From Neelides folsomi (taxonomy: Eukaryota > Arthropoda > Collembola > Neelipleona > Neelidae), in assembly GCA_034687125.1 (NCBI GenBank), contig JAQGBZ010000424.1, forward strand, positions 1-50,535: DNA of 50,535 bases, written 5' to 3'. Positions 37,901-49,814 of the stretch are shown piece after piece. Made by a program: the position numbers and the translations under genes. Positions within the stretch are counted from its first letter, which is position 1. Each line of letters opens with the position of its first letter. The notes beneath the pieces are model-generated. The model worked only from the letters and a program-made list of their open reading frames with translations, searched no databases and was not told where the DNA came from.

Positions 37901-39026
37901 ACAATTCCAAAACGATGGCTTACATCTTCCTGGGTTTACATCATCATGTTCCATGGATTTGGCATTTTCATTGGTCCCATCATCGTAATCGTTCTCAAGT
38001 AAATATATAAGCAAAAATGCTATTTAAGAATTCTCTCCACATTCTTTCTATACATATTTTTATAGTCGAAAGTTGAAACATTAAAAGCGCATAAGTTGTA
38101 AAATTGTAATGATACTTTAAATTAATGTTTAATGCGAAATCCAAATGTTTAATGCGCTTATCTGTATTTTTAGAGACTGCTTTTTAAGCTGGACGCCAGG
38201 ATTCATCACAATTGGAGTTATCGCAATAGTTGCTGGTATATTGGCCATCTTGCTCCCTGATGAAGAATTGGAAGAAAGACTCGAAGATGAAGAAATGGAA
38301 AAGGAAATGATGAAAAATGAAATGGAAAGCGGAAACTTGTATGGAGAAAATGGGGAAGGGAAGAATCAATACGGTGGAGATTTTAGATCTCATAACGGTG
38401 TTGGGCACGAAACGCATGGGGGATTTAATCAAGGTCAACATTATGGAAATTCTGGAGGCAATTATGGACCTCATCACGGGGATGGATTTAACAGTGGTGG
38501 ATTTAACAGAGGTGGAGGATTTAACGGAGGTGGCGGATTTAACGGAGGTAGCGGTGGGAATTTGGAAAGATACGGACGGGTGACCTTTGGAAGAGAACTC
38601 CGAAGTAATTTCGGTCTTAATAGCCTAAGATTTACGAATTTGAGTCTCGGGACATTGGAAGCTCTTCGTACTGCATCATGTTGCTCAACACCTAATCATC
38701 CTGGCTCTTATGCTCATGGATGTCCAATATGCAGAAAAGCCGGGTGTGCTCTTTGTTGTCCTACATGTATGCCTGGTGGACTGGTCACAGATTACTCGCC
38801 GCCACCTTGCAAAGAAGGCCCAAAGAGCCCCAATTGTGTCCCAGCTCCCACTCCCAGCAAAAGTAAAGTGGCGTTCCATCCTCCACAACATCATACTCAA
38901 GGAAGGACAACGAAATCTACTACAACAGTGAACAGAATTCCAAGTTCAACTAAAAGTAATCATGAAGGAAAAGTGAAGAGGGTTAATTTGGAAATTCATC
39001 ATAATGTTAAAACCACGAAAAATTGA
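34909..39026 (+). CDS. SLC16-like (monocarboxylate-transporter-type) MFS protein with Gly/His-rich and Cys-rich ends
   Basis: Modelled as eleven exons giving 920 aa: 34909-34966, 35064-35179, 35309-35879, 36004-36122, 36193-36386, 36519-36624, 36731-36989, 37420-37683, 37776-37998 and 38174-39026, which is ten coding blocks, so the count is ten. Residues 1 to about 235 are Gly/His/Pro-rich (HPHGPHPQGNYHPSHPHYG; GYGGYRRG). Six helices follow (about aa 237-412), then a Lys-rich loop, then six more (about aa 485-665), the 12-helix plan of MFS transporters. The second half has the MCT-like pattern LPYFFLIYYVRDTEIDD with R and G...D after helix 8. The 255-residue tail has an acidic stretch, GGFN repeats and a Cys cluster. 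The donor at 36990 (GTTAAA) is weak; without it the halves would be separate genes ending at 36994 and starting near 37449. Substrate is unknown. Confidence 0.72.
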
Positions 39027-40373
39027 ATAAACCATATAATCATTTTATATAAATAATACATTGTATTAATATTTACTAATTTTTAACTGATTGATAAAGC
39101 ACTTGAGAGATAAAAACAAATCTGTAGTTTTTTCCAATTACAAAGGTATCCTATTTTTATTATTGGATGCTGGCAGTTAGCTAACTGGAGAGTTTTATAG
39201 GGAATTATGGAAAAAGATAATACTTAATATTTATATTCCACTTTTACAGTTAGTTTTATATAGGAATTCGTCTTAAACGCATTAAGCGATAAAATTGTGA
39301 TTAAAGTTGAGGGCTTTTGATTTCATAAGTAACTGAGGGTGGTAGGAGTCTATTAAGAGTTCCATACCAAGTTGGGCTGAGGGCGAATATTCAACTCTTT
39401 TAATCTCATCATCAATTCAATTCCTTATTCCTTTCCTTCGACGTCCCATTATTACTCATTTCATTAGTCATCGTTTATTCCCTCATCCTCAAGATAATTA
39501 AACCACATTTAAGAACGGAGTTACTCACTTCTAAGACATCGTCACAAGGAATAAACACTTCATTTGTTGATCGAATGCCAACAACGCATTTTGATCCCTG
39601 TTGTGCTCAACCTCCCGAGTTCCTCAGGAACTTGGTCGTGTCATCCTATTTAATTGTCCAAAACACTTAATTGGAACACGCCTTTAATCACCCTTAATCA
39701 GTCAGAGTTAATCGTGTTGATCAAGAGCCAAATGCAATACGGTGGCAGTGGATAGATAAAAGAATTTGCAAACAAAACAAAATAATACAATAGCTCATCG
39801 CCGCCCATTTGGGTCAGATTGTTGATCATTTACAGTTTGATAATTATTTCGTTTATTGAGAGTTAAACCGTTTAATACCAAAGTTAATCTTAACTCTATT
39901 CTTCGTTGACTGAGACTTAATTATTTAATTTATACATTTCCACTTTTTAAGTTAATCGAGTAATCGTAGTTAAAAAAGGTGTTGTATTATGAAAAGAAAG
40001 TTGTTGGAGCTAATGAGGCGCTGATGTGCATTTAAATGATCTGAATTCTTCAAAGTTTGTGAGATTAATAATTCGTCAAATATTCCAATCGAATGGATTC
40101 CTGAACTCATGCGATATTTGTTTTGTACAAAACTCCTGATGTTGTAACAGGTGAGTGTCGTTTTATTTATACTACCATACTAAATCTTTAACGGGCTGAC
40201 ATAATTCTTCAGATCTCTTTTTTATCAGTCAAATCTGTTTCCTGGAATTATTTCATATCTAACTACTCATTTTATTTTTCATATCAAATTAAACATGACA
40301 TTAAACTAACTTTCTTTCTTGAACATTAATGGTTAATGGTTTATTAATAAATATTGTTTGTAAAAATGTAAAT
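39027..40373. other. Intergenic stretch between the SLC16-like gene and the inverted-repeat elements
   Basis: No coding exon is visible. An AATAAA at 39026-39031 overlaps the stop of the preceding gene. A strong donor (CAG then GTGAGTG) at about 40151 could end an untranslated first exon of the sphingomyelin synthase gene; if so, both mobile elements to the right lie in that gene's first intron. Confidence 0.45.
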
Positions 40374-41125
40374 AAATGGCTTTGAAAAATCTAAACTGGG
40401 CTGACTCGGCTGTTAATTTTATTTTTAAAGTTTCTAGAGGAAATTAAATTTTTTTTATTAATTAAATTTATTATTTTTATGTTATAAATGCTCAAATACA
40501 ATGACTAATGTGGTAAGTAGAGTAATTGTATTATTATTATAACCATTAAAACTACCCGAATCTCTGATAACTGATTTGAAGAAACTTTCCGAATTAATAT
40601 CACACAACAAGAGAGCATTTTGGAAATCTTTGGATCCCGAATTATATACTGCGTTCAATAAAAATGAGCGTTTAATACCAATAAAATATATAAATCATAT
40701 CTTTATTTTGATGTTCAATTTAAAAATTGCCTATTATGTTCTGTATCTGACAATCAATGAAATAATTAGTTGATAAACTACATAATATACCGTCCAAAAA
40801 GTCCATTCATCTATGTATATTGTATATGAAAATGCTAATTGATGAGATACGATAATTTTATAATTAGTTTATCTTTAAGACGCATTTAACAAAGTTAAAA
40901 TGGATAATTAAGATTTAATTGAACAAAAAGCAGTAATAAAGTTTTTATCATTAGAAGAATTAAGAGGGACAAACACTCAAATGAACGGACTTATTGGGCA
41001 GTATATTACATATATTTTTTATGAAGAATTTTATAAAATTGTTAAATAATTAATACCACAAGAAACGCTTAAAATAAAATTAACAGCCGAGTCAGCCCAG
41101 TTTAAAATTTTCAAAGCCAAATATT
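40374..41125. mobile_element. DNA-transposon-like element with about 50-bp terminal inverted repeats
   Basis: The left end (40374 to about 40427) and the right end (about 41071-41125) are inverted copies. They share GGGCTGACTCGGCTGTTAAT and the flanking TGGCTTTGAAAA, with a few mismatches. The 640-bp interior is AT-rich and holds a 65-codon ORF (40576-40773) with no transposase motif I recognise, so the element looks non-autonomous or decayed. The outer limits are approximate and I found no sure target-site duplication. Confidence 0.75.
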
Positions 41126-41373
41126 TATAATGAAAGTCACTGTTAAATGGTTAAATTAATAACTTAAATTATAAAGTAATTATATAATATTGAATATTAG
41201 TCATTGCGATTACTCAAAGGTTTAAGAGATTAGACTTTCCTCATTATTAGTTTAAACTTGATTTTATTGGTTTAATCAGAATTTTTTTCATGATTCAACC
41301 ACAAATACCAATTGGAATTACTTTTCGCCATATAGGAAAAAGATAATTATTTTGATATAAAAACATTCTTAAG

Positions 41374-41807
41374 AGGGAACGTTTTTTTATTGAAGCTCAC
41401 GTTCGGGGTCAAGGGTCATTGGACAATTAAGACCATCATTAGAAATGATGATCCCAATTAAAACTTGTCTGCTAAAATCGCAGATTAAAATTTTATGAAA
41501 TTTTGAAATTTCGTTTTTAACCCCTGTTAAAAGTTGAAAATTCCATGTTGGATTCCATCTAAACTCGGAAAAATCGAACAAAATCGTCATTGAATTCTAA
41601 AAAGTTAGATGGGCTTTAACATAGGAATTTCATCTTTCAACAGGGACCAAGGGTTAAATTTTAATATCGAAATTTCAAAAATTTATAAAATTTTAACCTG
41701 TGATTTTAGCAGGTAAGTTTTAATTGGAATCATCATTTATAATGATGGTCTTAATTGTAAAATGACCCTTGACCCCGAACGTGAGCTTTAGTAAAAAAAC
41801 GTTCCCT
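41374..41807. mobile_element. 434-bp fold-back element (near-complete inverted repeat)
   Basis: The two halves are inverted copies running from the ends (AGGGAACGTTTTTTTA on the left, its complement on the right) almost to the centre near 41590. Both share GCTCACGTTCGGGGTCAAGG and later blocks, with scattered mismatches and small gaps. There is no coding capacity. Size and form fit a fold-back or MITE-type element. A transcript of either strand would fold into a hairpin of about 200 bp. Confidence 0.85.
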
Positions 41808-42444
41808 ATTTAGAAATACTATGAATGTATATTTATTATGATAAAACTCTATTTTATATCAGTTGATGAATCACATTTTTATTTCGTAAAGAACTCCTTC
41901 ATTTATTTATCCGTTTTTTATGTAATTAATAATCATTAAACCATTTTATAATCTATTTACCCCTGAACACTTAGGATTTATTATTTAGCATTTTTAATTT
42001 ACTTATTAAATAATACCATTGGGACAAAAAATTTGAATTTATTAAAGTACATGATTCCTTGAGGGGTTTAGAACGGAAACACGATCCGGGAACGCCCGCT
42101 TTTTCCATTAAATACAAATATATTATTCATACAGTGATAATATTTCATAACATTACAGTTAGATTTTGAAAGATAGAACAATAAATATCATTATATAATG
42201 CTTAAGTATATTTTAGTGTAAATAAAATGGAACATCCTCATCAACCATTTTAAATATGTTATTGAATTTCCTCAATTACTCTTCTAATAACTTTGCTTGC
42301 GCAATAACTCTGCTTGTCCGTTTGCCTTCGTATAATATTAAAAAGAAGAGTTATATGGGATTTGTCTTAGTTTGCATTATTTTTTCCTTGTGTAGGTCCA
42401 ATTGATGATTTAGTGCTGAGAGGCCGAGTGGCTTCAAGATCTGC
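41808..42444. other. Non-coding stretch upstream of the sphingomyelin synthase coding exon
   Basis: AT-rich, then GC-richer from about 42390. An acceptor TTGTGTAG at 42389-42396 suggests the first coding exon begins at about 42397 with a short 5' UTR part. Confidence 0.5.
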
Positions 42445-45400
42445 ATGAGTTTGAGTCCCAAGCCGATCGACCTTGGACTCGCGCTTCACCTCGGCCTCGG
42501 CGGAGTCATACGGGATTCTGCGGTGGTCAATGAGGGAGTGAACTCCAGCGGCTACTCCACTCCCAGTCCGATGTCCACCAACAGCGGCGACCTTCTCCAC
42601 CAACGACAACCGCTGTTGGCTAACGAAGAAAATGGAGGCTGGAGTGACCCCAACATCGATGACTCATCTCACGACCATTCAAAGGTGACTATTTCTCACA
42701 TACATGTGCCATTACTGTCATATTACTTCTCCAGATAATAAAAGTGAGAGACGAGGAAGTCTTTTGTGAGAATTGTACACATTGGATTTCTTAAGGACTA
42801 AAGAACATTAAGAAGTCTTAATAGGAGATGAACAAAGATTCTTTTGAAATCCTTCGGGAGGAGCTAAATTACTAAATCACACATCTTCAATACTTATATA
42901 TATATATATATATCCAATACTTTTATCTTGTAGATATCAAATTGTGTTTTTAATCTTTCCACAATATAATTTGATATCCTGAGAAAACAAACAAATATTT
43001 ATATTAATGATGTGTAATGGTCTCGGCTCTTAGGTTAGAACTGTTCATCTATCCAAACAATGTTAAAATTAAGTATCAGTGGGATGTGCCGGCAGTATCG
43101 GTCCAAATTCTCTAAAATAATTTAGATCAAATGTAGCCATACGTATCTCGTAAAGGCTATGAAGATAATACTAAAGTGGAAAAGTGGATACTATTAATGT
43201 TCTTTTATTAATGTGTTCTAAATATATATCATAATAGAGGCCATGCGAAGGGGAATATGAAAAGGTGAGCACTTAGGAAGTTCGACAATAACTCTTTCAT
43301 CTAGTTGGTAAATTTGAGATGGGTGGTGTCCATCCTGCCCCAGATTTTTGGCAAATTGGATGGAAATGGAATGAATGTCAGAGGTAAAAAGGGTGTTTAT
43401 GCTCGTCAAACACGCGAAAGAGAAGAGGTGGGGGCTTCTTCCCCTTTTACCAAACGATAAGCGGAAGCAAATTGCAAATGCCAATAATATTTCAAGCTTT
43501 TAGGAAAAAAACACATTCCCGTCTCGGCTCTCCTCCCGCCCTCATCGTCCTCCGAGCTCCAAGTTTAGAATCTGCATCAACACTCAACCACTCACTCATA
43601 AATTCTTAAGTTGGAACCTCTAACATTAACTTTGGAACGACTAAGACATAACTCTGTTATTGAAATTACTCCTACAATTATTATTAATTGTATATTCAAA
43701 CGAGAAAAATTATCATTTTGAAACTTACCTGAAGAGAGTTTACCTGGCTTACCTGAGACGTCTAATAAGGATACAAGAGATAGAAGAGACTTGATTGGAA
43801 AATCTGTAATTGGATTGGACTAAATGGCGTGATCATAGAAGCAAGAAAAATAGGAAGAGAAAACCATCTTTGTCCCGCTTAATCTTATAATTTATTCAAT
43901 AGTAAATTAATTTATTATTGACACAGGTGGTGTTCGTCTGGCAAAGCCACTCCCCTCATTCCTCAAATAAACCCCCGTGTGAAACTCCTTACACTCTCCT
44001 TACGCTCCTCTGATGCATTTTTAATCGGAGGCTCGAAAAAGAACAAAAGGAATACTCAAATATGCCAATAATTCAAGTGCGTGCTGAGCCATGAGCCGAT
44101 TCCTAATAATATAGAGTGAATTCCAACTTGTCCATAATAGAGAGATACTTATTGGAGGGATATGGGGTTAATAAGAAAGTGGGATGTGAACATGGAAGGA
44201 AAAGGAAATGGATTTCTTATTTAAGATTCATGAAGATTCTCAAGTTGAGAGTGGGACGAAAATAGCGGAACGCAAAGGACTTTGTCAATACTCGTCAGTC
44301 CATCCGTGAATAAATGAGTTCTTTCACACGAAACGTTCACTTATGCAAAAGGATGACCTTTTAGTTTCCTCTGCGTCTTTAAAGACCCATGAGGAACCAC
44401 AAAACCAAAATTCCACACAAAATATTCAAGACCAAGATGAAGAAATTAATACCATTGTAATCATTCAACCTTTATGAAGAAGAAATCAATATTTTAATTA
44501 AGCTAATTAATGGGATAAAACATTAATTATGGCTAATAATGATACTTTTATGTACATTTCGTGTACTTGGGGGGATTATTTAAAATTAAAGAAACTAGTT
44601 AATTTAATTGGATTAATGTTGATAGGAAATGCAGCGTAATGGGGGTTCAGCACTTGTGCGGATCGAAATTCATTCGTCAGACGCAGACCACTTGAATTCC
44701 AGTAGGAACAAAAAGTTCCCCAAGGAGAAGAAAAAGACGCTGCTTGCCCTTTTATTCCTCGTTTGTAACTTCATCATGGCCACAGTGTCCCTGGCCTTAA
44801 CACATGAGAGACTCCCGCGAAAGGCCGATCCGCTCCCTGACATTTTCCTAGACAAAGTGACAGCTCAGGATTGGGCCCTCAGCGTCTCAGAAATACTCAT
44901 CATCATTTCAACCGCAGTGGCTTTTGTAGTTATGATGTTACACGTTCACAGGTACAACCTTGACATATTAAAAATATCATTTTCAATTAATTGATATCTT
45001 TACCTTATAAATCCATATACCTATTCATATACCTTTCTGCATTTTTATATAAAATACCATAATTTATTATATGGTATTTCAACAGATAAATTTCAAAATG
45101 TCAGAGATTTTCCTAATTTAAGTATTTAATGTCAGATATTTCACTAATTTAAGGATTTAATGTCAGATATAATAGCTTGTAGTATAACTTAAATATTAAA
45201 TTTAAAGTTTAGAAAAGGTTAGCCCTATTATTTTAAGTGGGTTAAAGGTTTAAATTAAATTTTATATAAAATTGATTGTTTTCTTGCAGATGGATAGTTT
45301 TCCGAAGAACTTTCTTCATCCTTGGTATCCTTTACTTTATGCGGTCAATAACAATGTATGTGACGGTTCTACCAAAGTCGTCGTACACTTACCATTGTGA

Positions 45401-46262
45401 CCCGCCCGCCAATTCCACTGCGTTTTCCGTCATCATCAAGAGGGTTATTCAACTCTCGAGTGGCTTCGGTCTCTCTATCAACGGACAGCAGACTTTCTGT
45501 GGGGATTATATCTATTCGGGCCATACTGTCATTTTAGTCACAGCTTGCCTAATAATTAAACAATGTAAGAAAATAAACATTTAATTTTTTATGAATCCTA
45601 CAACTTTGTTATGACTTTATGATTTATGACGATTTATGACTAGCAAAATGTTTAAATTTAATTGATTTGAAATTTTGAATAGATACTTCGGCAAAAGTAG
45701 TATGGCTGAAATGGGTGCATTGGATTTCTTGGCTCATGAGTGTCACGGGCATTGTGATGGTCTTAGTTGCCCGTGGACATTACACTATTGATGTTTTAGT
45801 CGCATACTATGTAACGACCAGAGTGTTCTGGATTTATCACACATTGGCACATAATCATAACCGAGTATGTTCAATGACATTTTAATAATCCTATTTATTT
45901 ATCTATTAAAGAACTTGAGAATTTAAGTGTTTAACAATGAAAAATGTCCTTTTTAGTTACCACATGATGATAACTTTCTATCAAAAGTCTGGTGGTATTC
46001 GATATTTAAATACCTAGAGGGGAACGTTGGGGGAGGTAAAAATTTTTTATCTTATTGTTTATTTGTTATTCCATTAAATTAATCATTTATCGGATCAATT
46101 ATTACGCCAGACTTTACAATTAGATTATTAAACCTTGGGGTTTTTAGTCAATTAATCATAGGTTTAATTATGACTGACCATTTAATATTTTTTTCAGCTC
46201 TGCCGAACGAACACGATTATCCTTGGTCAAATAAAAAACAAAGGCTACGAAGAAGCATTTAA
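42445..46262 (+). CDS. SGMS: Sphingomyelin synthase / ceramide phosphoethanolamine synthase family
   Basis: Six exons: 42445-42684, 44626-44951, 45290-45564, 45683-45864, 45957-46035 and 46198-46262, giving 388 aa. Family members move a phosphocholine or phosphoethanolamine head group onto ceramide in Golgi or plasma membranes. The N-terminal 80 residues are Ser/Asn-rich and unstructured, with no SAM domain, so the layout is closer to SGMS2 than SGMS1 or SAMD8. Six membrane segments follow from about aa 115. Matches include the first helix near FLVCNFIMATVSLALTHERLP, RSITMYVTVLP, CGDYIYSGHT and HYTIDVLVAYYVTTR. The catalytic triad is H267, H313 and D317. The usual AHDHYTVDV reads ARGHYTIDV here. 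The exon 2 acceptor may be GATAG (44625) or ATGCAG nine bases later; both keep frame. Head-group choice cannot be read from sequence. Confidence 0.93.
42897..42913. repeat. TA dinucleotide microsatellite
   Basis: An uninterrupted TA run in intron 1 of the sphingomyelin synthase gene. Confidence 0.85.
45099..45168. repeat. 31-bp tandem repeat, about 2.3 copies, in SGMS intron 2
   Basis: Units start TGTCAGA at 45099, 45130 and 45161. The first two copies differ at a few bases and the third is partial. Confidence 0.85.
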
Positions 46263-48590
46263 AAAAAGCCCAAAATTTACCAGTGCAAAATCAAGTCCGT
46301 TTAAATATTACACCAGTACATAAAATTATATGTATATTCAAAATTTAATTCAAATTATGTATAATAATGTATTCAAACTATTCATCAAAATATACTGTAT
46401 TTTTCAAAAGAATGCTAAAATATATATACCAGCTGTATATCATCCTATAAGATCTAATCCTTTGTTTTGATGCGAAAAACGTTATTTAAATACGTTAGAT
46501 TCATATTTATACGATCATTTATTTATAGTAATTAGAAAAATGGACAACAAACATGTGTCGCTTGTAATAGAAGAAACTTAATTAGTTGTTTGTAAGAGAT
46601 GTATTTTTTTAGAATTCGAATTTTCCTTACACAAATCAAATTGTAAATAAGTAATATATTCTTGTTTATCAATTTAATAGATAATTTATCAGATGATGTA
46701 CAACGTATATAAATTGTTAAATTACTTCGTCCCGATCGCGTAAATAATTGACGTTTGAAACTATTCGAGGATGAGACCCTGAAATAAGTCGTAGAAAAAG
46801 ATAGCTTTGTTTGGGGCAAAATATTATCTCAACAGGATATGACTATTAATTAGTGCAATACCACAGTTTATAGTAATTTAGTAACATAATGTTATTTCGT
46901 ATTTAATATTTGGTATAGAAAGTTATCAAATATATTTAAAACAATAAGAACCTATTTATTAGTAATGATTCATTACTAATAACATTACTAATGAAAATGA
47001 TATATCTATGTATAAATAATAGGCAAACAAAAAGGCTGAATCATCAAATTAAATCATTTAATTGCTGGAAAGATTTAATATGAGATTATAAAGAAAGTTT
47101 AGGAATTTAACTTACAAATGTGTTAATAAGCTAAAATAGTTTAAAATGTTAAACGATTTCCATTTTGTAAACACTAATTTGGATATGAATTATTTTTTAG
47201 TATAAATGCCAATGATGTAAATATCTCAAGTTGAGGAAGGTTATTTATTGTAATGATTTAGAGATAAACATGTTTTATTAAAATTGGCATGTTTGTTAAT
47301 GTTAATTAATGAAGGACTAATAATTCAAACAATGCTGGAACTTCTCGAGTGATTGTTTAAGAGAAATTTATTCTTTTCAGACAAATTTATTTTGACACTT
47401 AAAAAAGCCAGCAATTTGAAAATGCAGAGATATTTTGTGGGAAGAATTTATGTTTTGTACTTCAGTTGTTATTATTTGTAATAATTAGAGTAATTAATAT
47501 AATAAGAATATTAACTATTAATATTTATTGATTAATACTACAATTTTTAAAAGAATTATTTTTTTGATTCGATGGTTTAAATATTTAAAATTTACACTTA
47601 CTACTTAACAACTTCGTTAAAATGCAAAGTTGAAGATGCAAAGCAATTGAAAAACAAATGTCGTTATTTCTTAAATCATTATTTTATACTTATACTGGAG
47701 TTTTCTTATTAACTATATTTGGTTAAAATTGCAACAATTAATTTTTAATTTATTACAAGCAAAATATGGATTTAACAATGAAATTCTAACGCCTTTGCAT
47801 TTATTGCTTAAATTGAATTTTTTAAACGAAAAATCCAATTGCTCTAATTACAATTGCAATTTTACATTACTTATTGTAATTCCAATAATACGTTGATGAA
47901 AGATATTCATCTACTAAAATATAATATATATTTATTGTGTATATTGTGTATAAAGTTCCTCAAGATCTGATTAATATAATTTTGAATTAATTTTACGAAT
48001 ATATTAGTTAATTTATTTATTTGGTTAGAATAATAAGCTTAAGCATTTATTTAACTTTAAGATAAATAATCTTGGAAATGTATGTATGGTATTTAATATA
48101 TATAGCTAATTAAAATAGTTAATCTTAATATGAACATTGAACATGCCAGGTGCAACAATCATTAACTACGTAAATCATTAGTTTCAAATTAAAAGTATAT
48201 TAAAACAATCCACACAATCCTGGCTGTGCTTGCGATTATATAAATATTTATGCTTGCTAAATGACGTTTGTCCTTTGAAATCACCATATTGTTTTTGACA
48301 AGCAATAAATGATGATAATAATTGTTAACAGTTTATTCAACTTTATTTCATTTCCATTCTTCATAATTCATACAAAAATAAAAGTTACTGCAAAGGAATT
48401 AAATATTTGTTCCATTAAAAAGAACAACTCTCCTCATAATCATCATCTTAATGAGCCACACACCTATCTAAGAAAAATAATTGGTCGAGAAAGAAATTTT
48501 TAAGTGCTTTTTTATTCAATAAGTTTAAGGGACTATTTGAATTAAAAACATTCTTGATATTTAAATTAATTTGTGAATCGGGAAATAATT
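46263..48590. other. AT-rich intergenic stretch
   Basis: No recognisable exon in 2.3 kb. A 95-codon minus-strand ORF at 46532-46819 has no domain or splice support. A short perfect inverted repeat lies at 46957-46981 (TATTAGTAATG arms, 3-nt spacer). The right end holds the 3' flank of the ATP synthase gene, with a minus-strand AATAAA near 48509. Confidence 0.55.
46957..46981. repeat. Short perfect inverted repeat
   Basis: 11-bp arms around a 3-nt spacer (TATTAGTAATG on the left), followed by a third partial copy, CATTACTAATG. AT-rich and possibly chance. Confidence 0.8.
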
Positions 48591-49220
48591 TTAATCGCAG
48601 CCGCAATCAGAATATGGTCCACTTCCAGAGCTTCCACCGACACCGCTTGTTCCTCCACCGCCACTGCCAGCTCCAAGATTAATTCCAAGAGATTGTAAAT
48701 AAGCCAGTTCCTCTGTTAAATAATTAAAAATACAATTATCCATTAAAAACTATTAAATGGTGCGTATCTCTAGGATTTCCAACTTTAAAATAAGAATCAT
48801 ATTTTACCGGGTTAAGATATTTCACGTACATGATGATTGATAATAACAATATAATGCAAATTGCAATGGAATAATAAGTATAATAAAAGTATAAAATTAT
48901 TAGGTAATTCTCAATTTGGGTATTTTGTTTACCTTGATTCTTCTTTTCCTTTTCGGCCTTTCCTGCAGCTTCTTTGGCTGGTCGTTCTTTTTCAGCAATT
49001 TCTCTCAACTTTGCTTCTTTCTTCTCCAATAAGGATTGACGAGAAGATCCCCAGTAAATTCCCAATCCAAGAAGAGACCATCTTCCAACCTAGAGATTAT
49101 TATCCTTTTTGAATTTTAATAACTTATTTATATAAAGTGTAAAAATTATATTGGAAATAATAGTTCTAATTTTCTTACTCGAATGAGCGATGATGGACGG
49201 ACAGGATTTGGAAGTGACAT
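48591..49220 (-). CDS. ATP5ME: ATP synthase subunit e, mitochondrial
   Basis: Three exons: 49179-49220, 48933-49089 and 48591-48712, giving 106 aa (human 69). Subunit e lies in the Fo peripheral region of the inner mitochondrial membrane and, with subunit g, stabilises ATP synthase dimers. The match is to the N-terminal SSLIRVGRWSLLGLGIYWG helix, which holds the family's GxxxG-like dimer motif, followed by a charged Lys/Glu/Ala coiled-coil region (EKKEAKLREIAEKER). The third exon encodes ELAYLQSLGIN and then a Gly/Ser-rich tail ending SDCGCD, longer than in vertebrate subunit e. All phases agree. Identity rests on the N-terminal two thirds; the tail is unlike the vertebrate protein. Confidence 0.82.
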
Positions 49221-49814
49221 TTTAATTTTTTATTGTTTGTTAAAAAGTTAAAATCAAGACAAAGAAAAGTTTTGATTTGATTTTAAATTGTGGTGGGATT
49301 TTGATCTTCAAATAGTAAGATTGTTCAAATGAAAATCACCGTTTAGATTCCTATAAGAGCACGTTTTTGTTAAATATTTAATTAGTAAAAAATACATTTA
49401 AACAAAGAATAAATTATCAATAAGGCATTAAATATCATTTAACGAATTTTTATAACTTTATTTATATTTACTAAATGTTCAATAAATATTTTTTAAACAT
49501 ATTATGAAAATGAAATAGGAAATGATTTTAATATAAAAGTATAGTAAATAAAAACACATCAAGAAGCTACTGTGACAAATGTGAAACACAAAATGTTTTT
49601 TTTTATTAATTTTGACAGAAAAGCATTGTTGAATCGGATGTAAAAATATGAAATTATAAATTAGTAATGATTTACAATTAAATATAAGTATATATAATTA
49701 ATATAATACATTGATTTCAGTATATATTTTTATGGTCCAAGTCTAAATACAATGTAATTAGTTAAACTTTTGCTCACGTATCTTATATGACAATTTTTGA
49801 AAAGATCATTAAAG
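49221..49814. other. AT-rich intergenic stretch
   Basis: It holds the promoter side of the ATP synthase subunit e gene and the 3' flank of the membrane-protein gene that ends at 49815. No exon or RNA gene seen. Confidence 0.5.

Noticed and set aside
42897..42913. TA run considered as a sign of something larger
   Set aside because: A plain dinucleotide microsatellite, common in AT-rich introns.
45099..45168. Direct repeats considered as a CRISPR-like array
   Set aside because: Units are adjacent with no spacers, diverged, and inside a eukaryotic intron.
46532..46819. 95-codon minus-strand ORF
   Set aside because: No domain, no splice context and ordinary AT-rich composition.
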